DNA of 64,000 nucleotides from Bacteriovoracaceae bacterium (lineage in GTDB: Bacteria > Bdellovibrionota > Bacteriovoracia > Bacteriovoracales > Bacteriovoracaceae), in NCBI GenBank assembly GCA_021737405.1, contig JAIPEG010000001.1, positions 124,001 through 188,000 on the forward strand, given 5' to 3'. How positions within the stretch are numbered: position 1 is the first letter of the stretch; each line of letters starts with the position of its first letter. Positions 59,788 through 64,000 of the stretch are shown piece by piece. Position numbers and translations under genes: made by a program. The notes under the pieces were generated by a model. That model worked only from the letters and a program-made list of their open reading frames with translations. It was not told the DNA's origin and made no database searches.

Positions 59788-61627
59788 TTCGCCTGCTTAA
59801 TCCTTTTAAAAAAATTGCCCACTCATCAAGGGCGGAACCTGAAGTGTAAGCAACATTTTTTCTGAATTGATAAGTTGCCTCTGCGACCTCCCTGCTTTCC
59901 CACCATTCGAGCGGGTCACCAATAACGTCATTAACTTTTTCAGCAGCGCTTTCTGGAGATCTATGAAAAACTCCAACATCATACATTTTTTCATAAAAAA
60001 CCCTTAAATCCTTTCTGATTAGATTTGCATCTGGGTTCCAAAAACATATTGTGGGTCGATTCATAACGATAGTCTCCAAATAAGTAGTCTGGGGCAATGT
60101 ATGAATACAAAGAGAAGCCATTTCTACTGAGCTCGAAAAGGGAATAGAACTGTCTACAGGAACATTATTATCACAAAGCCACTTTACAAACTCGTTTTCA
60201 CTTAACCTTTGGGATTGATGATAATCTCGAATAAGAACTTTACCTAAACTAACCATACTTAACCCCTCTAAAAAACGAACTTGCCAAGCCTGATATTCAG
60301 AATCAATAGTGTATGGATAAATTGAGTTATAGGCATATCGGCTAGGATAATGCCCTGTCACAAAAACAAGTATCTGACCATTTTTTTGATAACTCTTCTC
60401 CCATATATTCCACTTATTAAACCTTAATGAGGGCATTTTTATTACTTTTGCAATGCCATCAAACCCCCTTGGGTTTGACCATAATGCATAGTAATCAACC
60501 ACGCGAGACCAAACTTTCTCCTGAACACTTATCTCCATAGCACCATAGCATCCTCCGTGACATGCCATAACATGACTTGAAGAATTTCTCTCAACAGAAG
60601 TAGCTATAAAAAAGTCGAGAGAGGGACCACCCGAGTAATTAAGAGAATTCAAAATAGTAAGAGGATAATTGGGAGTAATTTCCTCAAAATGACTTCTAAG
60701 GAGGTCGTAGTTTTCCCAAAACAATGTAGGCATCATCTCGCGAATTAATAAAGCGACCAACTTATGGACCTCGGTATGGCACTCGCCCACCAACAAGCTT
60801 TCTCTAGACCTTTTATTTTTATTCGAAAGGCCCTCCCTAGAAATAGGCTCACCATAAATAAAAAAATTTCTTTCTCCAAGCTTATTAAAAAGAGAGGTTA
60901 AATCCTTTTTATCAAGATACTGATTGCCTAAAAAAGCAAATTCCATTCTTTTATCTTTAAACTTTTTGAGCTCAACTTTTCCTGAAAGATAATCTTTAAG
61001 ACTTCTTACCACAGAGCGAAAGTGATTTTTAATGACTTTATTTTCAGTCTTTTTAAGACTTTTTTTTCCATCACCAACCCTTTCAATACATTCAATGATA
61101 TTATCATCATTTGCCAAGACCGGATTAAGGTAACCTGTATTTTGTACAATTCTGCTAAAAACGAGAAAATGAAATAAGCGACTTGACCCTCCAGAAAGAA
61201 AGTGAGGGTCTACCCATTCATTATTAATTGACAGAACTTCAGCATCTATTTTTCCAAACTTTAGGGATAAATATTTTATGACCTCTAAATGATCTACAAT
61301 TGTCGCTATAAGTTGATAAAGGAATGGATGAAGCAACGTACTCCAATACCTCTTTGAAAACTCAGCCTGATGCTTTGAGTTTAATATAGTACTGAGTTCA
61401 TCCATGAAGTAATCGAAGAGCTCTTCACACATACTTGCTTCTTTTAGGTATTGTTCTTCTGTTACGACACGGGCCTCTGCAAGCCTAACCTCTAAACCTT
61501 GCTCCTTAACTAAATCTAGTGAGGCCGGAGTATTACACCAATCGCCGGATAGAATCAATGACCGCTTATTTGTTTTCATACCCAACGCAGACAAACATAA
61601 CGTTGGAAGACTATCATCACTATTCAT
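59774..61627 (-). CDS. Large putative glycosyltransferase, LIC12162-like
   Basis: The 617-residue protein has no membrane segments. Its start, SLILSGDWCNTPASLDLV, and later FFIYGEPI, MACHGGCYGAMEIS, VFVTGHYPSRYAYN and HTLPQTTYLETIVMNRPTIC resemble LIC12162-family transferases (TIGR04331) found in Leptospira O-antigen loci and elsewhere, which by context handle nonulosonic acids. The last part has the GT-B-like pattern in which a donor phosphate is bound. Family assignment is from memory of the pattern, so it is moderate. It is four bases downstream of the cytidylyltransferase gene. Confidence 0.6.
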   Translation of the reverse strand: MNSDDSLPTLCLSALGMKTNKRSLILSGDWCNTPASLDLVKEQGLEVRLAEARVVTEEQYLKEASMCEELFDYFMDELSTILNSKHQAEFSKRYWSTLLHPFLYQLIATIVDHLEVIKYLSLKFGKIDAEVLSINNEWVDPHFLSGGSSRLFHFLVFSRIVQNTGYLNPVLANDDNIIECIERVGDGKKSLKKTENKVIKNHFRSVVRSLKDYLSGKVELKKFKDKRMEFAFLGNQYLDKKDLTSLFNKLGERNFFIYGEPISREGLSNKNKRSRESLLVGECHTEVHKLVALLIREMMPTLFWENYDLLRSHFEEITPNYPLTILNSLNYSGGPSLDFFIATSVERNSSSHVMACHGGCYGAMEISVQEKVWSRVVDYYALWSNPRGFDGIAKVIKMPSLRFNKWNIWEKSYQKNGQILVFVTGHYPSRYAYNSIYPYTIDSEYQAWQVRFLEGLSMVSLGKVLIRDYHQSQRLSENEFVKWLCDNNVPVDSSIPFSSSVEMASLCIHTLPQTTYLETIVMNRPTICFWNPDANLIRKDLRVFYEKMYDVGVFHRSPESAAEKVNDVIGDPLEWWESREVAEATYQFRKNVAYTSGSALDEWAIFLKGLSRRNENP

Positions 61628-61630
61628 AAA

Positions 61631-62452
61631 TTATTTATCATGGCCAGCATTCATCATCCTTGCCCTATCTCTTACTTCATCAAGCATTTGAATTAAGCTC
61701 TCGTAAGTCATCGTCTTACCCTCTGGAAGCTTAATTACAGTGTCTTTTGAAACTCCACAGTAAGACTTATCTTCATCTAAAACTTTAATGACCTCGGACA
61801 GGGGAGGGACACTTCCTTTTAGGGCAATTACATTATAAAGCCTGTTGGCGAGTTCAAGATCCTCTGGATAATCAATGGTTAATGAATAGTAAGGTCTATC
61901 CTGCCCTTCGATAGGATCTAAGACCTCACAGTGAAAGACATCCGGATTAAATGAGAAAAATGACATATATTCACTTTGATTAGGGTCTGGCATAAGAGTA
62001 TGAAGCTTCATTAGCATGGGGCTACACATTACCTCGGAAGTAACACCTAGGGGAAGACGCCCTGTTCTTGTGTAATCCGCCCCAGTTAAAATGTGATGTT
62101 CTACCATGCGATCAATATTTTTCTCACATGTGAAAGGGTTATCCCCTGTAATTCTAAGAACGTGATCCGCATTGTAAATTTTAGAGGTCTCTATTAAGCG
62201 TGAAAGAACATCTTCCTCGTGACCAGCATATGCCTCAACGCCCCACTCCAACGCCTTTTCCAACAGAATTGCATCCTCTGGATTACGTGAAGTGCAAAGA
62301 ACAATCTTATCGATTGCTGAGGAATTTTTGAGGCGCTTTATGAGTTGATAGGTCATGGGATCACCAGCTAAATCAGCTAGAGCCTTTCTCTTTAGTCTGG
62401 TTGACTTCATTCTTACAATTACGCAAGCAAGCACCTTCTGAGTTTTATCCAT
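61631..62452 (-). CDS. Cytidylyltransferase, SpsF/NeuA-like
   Basis: The 273-residue protein begins VLACVIVRMKSTRLKRKALA, the SpsF/NeuA-type nucleotide-binding start, with LCTSRNPEDAIL, VEAYAGHEEDVLSRL and the metal site LRITGDNPFTC, then YYSLTIDYPEDLELAN. Such proteins activate or modify acidic sugars with CTP. I place the start at the ATG at 62452 (AGGTGA six bases upstream) rather than the GTG at 62461. It overlaps the NeuB-like gene by 8 nt. With NeuB it could produce a CMP-nonulosonate, but SpsF-type homologues are not proven to do this. Confidence 0.82.
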   Translation of the reverse strand: MDKTQKVLACVIVRMKSTRLKRKALADLAGDPMTYQLIKRLKNSSAIDKIVLCTSRNPEDAILLEKALEWGVEAYAGHEEDVLSRLIETSKIYNADHVLRITGDNPFTCEKNIDRMVEHHILTGADYTRTGRLPLGVTSEVMCSPMLMKLHTLMPDPNQSEYMSFFSFNPDVFHCEVLDPIEGQDRPYYSLTIDYPEDLELANRLYNVIALKGSVPPLSEVIKVLDEDKSYCGVSKDTVIKLPEGKTMTYESLIQMLDEVRDRARMMNAGHDK

Positions 62453-63497
62453 TTGATTCACCTATATGCTCTAAAGTTATGCTCTCAAACTTCTTAATCT
62501 TCTTTTTCACTATTTTTTTCTTTATTAGGTCTTCATTCGAAGGAGGTATACCTATGTCCCCCCTCATAAATTTATACATATGGGGTTCAAGGTGCTCCCC
62601 TTCGTGAATATCCTGTATTGCCACTATCGACTTTTTAAAGGTAGCCCTGTAATTGATCTCTGCTTCAGATAAAGAGTTTCTTTTCTCATCTCCCATTACA
62701 AGCCAAGAGTCTTTTAATAGCTTTGTGAATTTTTTAAATTCGGTAGAACCCAAGGCTGATTGGTAATCAGTTCCCTTCCGTTCTCTATTGTCTGTTACAT
62801 GCTTCTCAATAAAAGGACTCCCTTTAGCAACCGCCATAATGGGTACAATCATCGCCATATCTTCCGAGCCGTCAACATGATCCTGGTAACCTATTGGTAG
62901 TGAAAATTTCTCTTGAAGAGTCTTAATAAAGTTCAAGTTATTATCCTCAAGCTTAGTAGGAAATGCTTGAAAACCATGCATTAATAAAATGTTTTCAACA
63001 CCACATTTTTTTGAAACGGTTATTGCTTTCTCTACCTCATCTAAGGTGGACCCTCCCGTCGAAATGATTAAGGGCAGCTTTTCTTTTGATACAATTTCAA
63101 AAACTTGAGGATTAGAGAGGTCTGCCGAATGAAGCTTTATAGCATCTGCGCCTGAACTAACTGCAGTCTGCAATCCAGACTCATCAAGAATATTAACAGA
63201 AACCGTTAATTTTTTCTCTTTAGCGTACTTAATAAGTTTATCCCACTCAGGATAAGAAATCTCTAGCTCCTTAACCAAACTATAGAACTTATGATTGGGT
63301 ACGAGTAGATTATCTGTTGAGAAAATTTGAAACTGAATTCCGTCAGCACCGGCTTCCGCAACAAAGTCGATCATAAAGCGCACCTTCTCAGGGTCACCAT
63401 CATGAGAACAAGCTACCTCGGCCATGATAAAGGGTTCACCTCCATTAGAGATTTCCTTACCATTTAATTTAAAAACTGAACTAAATTCAAAACTCAT
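62445..63497 (-). CDS. NeuB-family synthase (nonulosonic acid type) with SAF domain
   Basis: The 350-residue protein has a TIM-barrel N-terminus with FIMAEVACSHDGDPEKVRFM and GADGIQFQIFSTDNLL, then LPLIISTGGSTLDEVEKAI, LLMHGFQAFPT, LPIGYQDHVDGSEDM and FIEKHVTDNRERKGTDYQSA, the NeuB/PseI/LegI pattern. The C-terminal 60 residues form an SAF (antifreeze-like) domain (GEHLEPHMYKFMRGDIGIPP). It condenses phosphoenolpyruvate with a six-carbon amino sugar. The metal-binding and PEP motifs appear intact; the AEVACSHDG variant is unusual. ATGA overlap with the upstream gene. Confidence 0.9.
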   Translation of the reverse strand: MSFEFSSVFKLNGKEISNGGEPFIMAEVACSHDGDPEKVRFMIDFVAEAGADGIQFQIFSTDNLLVPNHKFYSLVKELEISYPEWDKLIKYAKEKKLTVSVNILDESGLQTAVSSGADAIKLHSADLSNPQVFEIVSKEKLPLIISTGGSTLDEVEKAITVSKKCGVENILLMHGFQAFPTKLEDNNLNFIKTLQEKFSLPIGYQDHVDGSEDMAMIVPIMAVAKGSPFIEKHVTDNRERKGTDYQSALGSTEFKKFTKLLKDSWLVMGDEKRNSLSEAEINYRATFKKSIVAIQDIHEGEHLEPHMYKFMRGDIGIPPSNEDLIKKKIVKKKIKKFESITLEHIGESNG

Positions 63498-64000
63498 TTT
63501 TTACCGTCAAAAAGTTCGTAAATATTTTTGGTATGAACTCGAGCACTATAACCGATCATCATAACACTCTCTGGCACATCCTTAGTGATTGTAGTACCTG
63601 CACCTACGAAAGAGCGTTTCTCTAATGTTATGTCTGGTAAAACCGTCGCTCCAATTCCTACAAATGCCATATCCATCAATTTCGCACGGCCCCCTGTTGT
63701 TGAGTTGGGAGCCATTTGTACACAATCACCAAGAACATTATTGTGTTCAATGATGGAGGAAGTATTTAAAATGCAAGAGTGACCTATAGTGCTTCCATTT
63801 TGCACAACTGCATTCGCACCTACAAAACAGCCTTCACCGAGAACGCTTGACTTACTTACTATGGCTGATGGGTGAATTAGTGTGAGAAAGTCTGCTCCCT
63901 TTTCCTTAAGGAAGCTATAAATCTCACCCCGGGCAAGATTGTTTCCAATGGAGATATGAAAGAAGTCTATTTCATTAAGTTGCTGATCAGTAATCTCAAA
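63494..64000 (-). CDS. PglD/NeuD-like sugar O/N-acyltransferase (5' end outside window)
   Basis: The frame runs through the right edge, so only the last 168 residues are seen. The visible part begins in an N-terminal Rossmann-like domain (HISIGNNLARGEIYSFLKEK), continues LIHPSAIVSKSSVLGEGCFV, and then has hexapeptide repeats (GANAVVQNGSTIGHSCILNT, NNVLGDCVQMAPNSTTGGRA), GIGATVLPDITLEKRSFVGA and the end VMMIGYSARV. This is the PglD/NeuD/PerB fold, which acetylates sugar nucleotides or sialic acid-type sugars. The predicted catalytic His is in IEHNNVLGDC. It overlaps the NeuB-like gene by 4 nt. Confidence 0.88.
   Translation of the reverse strand, partial: FEITDQQLNEIDFFHISIGNNLARGEIYSFLKEKGADFLTLIHPSAIVSKSSVLGEGCFVGANAVVQNGSTIGHSCILNTSSIIEHNNVLGDCVQMAPNSTTGGRAKLMDMAFVGIGATVLPDITLEKRSFVGAGTTITKDVPESVMMIGYSARVHTKNIYELFDGKK

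Overview
The window is AT-rich and densely coded. It looks like a chromosomal segment from a Bdellovibrionota/Bacteriovorax-type bacterium. That placement is an inference from the dnaG-rpoD gene order, the style of the 590-residue sigma-70, a SWIM-SNF2 helicase beside rpoD, several large secreted proteins of no known family, and the envelope-polysaccharide content. No rRNA, tRNA, CRISPR array, insertion sequence or prophage was seen.

Layout. (1) 0-7.6 kb: the 3' end of dnaG, then rpoD with a strong terminator, a SWIM/SNF2 helicase, a small secreted cysteine-rich protein, an NtrC-type sigma-54 activator without a clear receiver domain, and a small coiled-coil ORF. (2) 7.6-13.8 kb: an accessory block with a 1041-residue lipoprotein (collagen-like plus coiled coil), two overlapping unknown genes, a HigB/HigA-type toxin-antitoxin operon whose toxin has no ATG/GTG/TTG start, and a degenerate histidine-kinase-ATPase-like protein. 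A 24-bp motif is shared by the regions upstream of the lipoprotein and the ATPase-like gene. (3) 13.8-28.6 kb: LPS/lipid-linked sugar genes: GT2, GT9, a methyltransferase, a DPM-like GT2, three paralogous GT22 (PIG-B/ALG9-like) mannosyltransferases, other GT-C membrane transferases, a GT2-methyltransferase fusion, and two small envelope proteins (an M15-like lipoprotein and a secreted protein). (4) 28.6-64 kb: a large O-antigen/capsule locus. It has rfbB-rfbA; a CDP-3,6-dideoxyhexose pathway split between 30.6-32.7 kb (reductase, RfbH) and 49.6-52.8 kb (RmlC-like epimerase, rfbG, rfbF, reductase); many GT4/GT2 transferases; two Wzx-type flippases; two Wzy/EpsG-type polymerases; two small Wzz-like proteins; an ABC exporter; a CapD-type 4,6-dehydratase; a nucleotidyltransferase-phosphodiesterase pair; a radical SAM/methyltransferase pair; and a nonulosonate-like set (NeuB-like, SpsF-like cytidylyltransferase, PglD/NeuD-like acetyltransferase, LIC12162-like transferase) that runs off the right edge.

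Many small operons run in alternating directions, with 1-17 nt stop/start overlaps inside operons and overlapping convergent 3' ends between them.

The most unusual observation is that three unrelated genes appear to start at non-canonical codons: the HigB-like toxin (ATA, 13000), a Wzx flippase (ATT, 44235) and an EpsG-like polymerase (ATA, 48615). Each has a strong Shine-Dalgarno sequence 5-7 nt upstream and no in-frame ATG, GTG or TTG between the preceding stop and the conserved N-terminus. Standard gene callers would truncate or miss all three.
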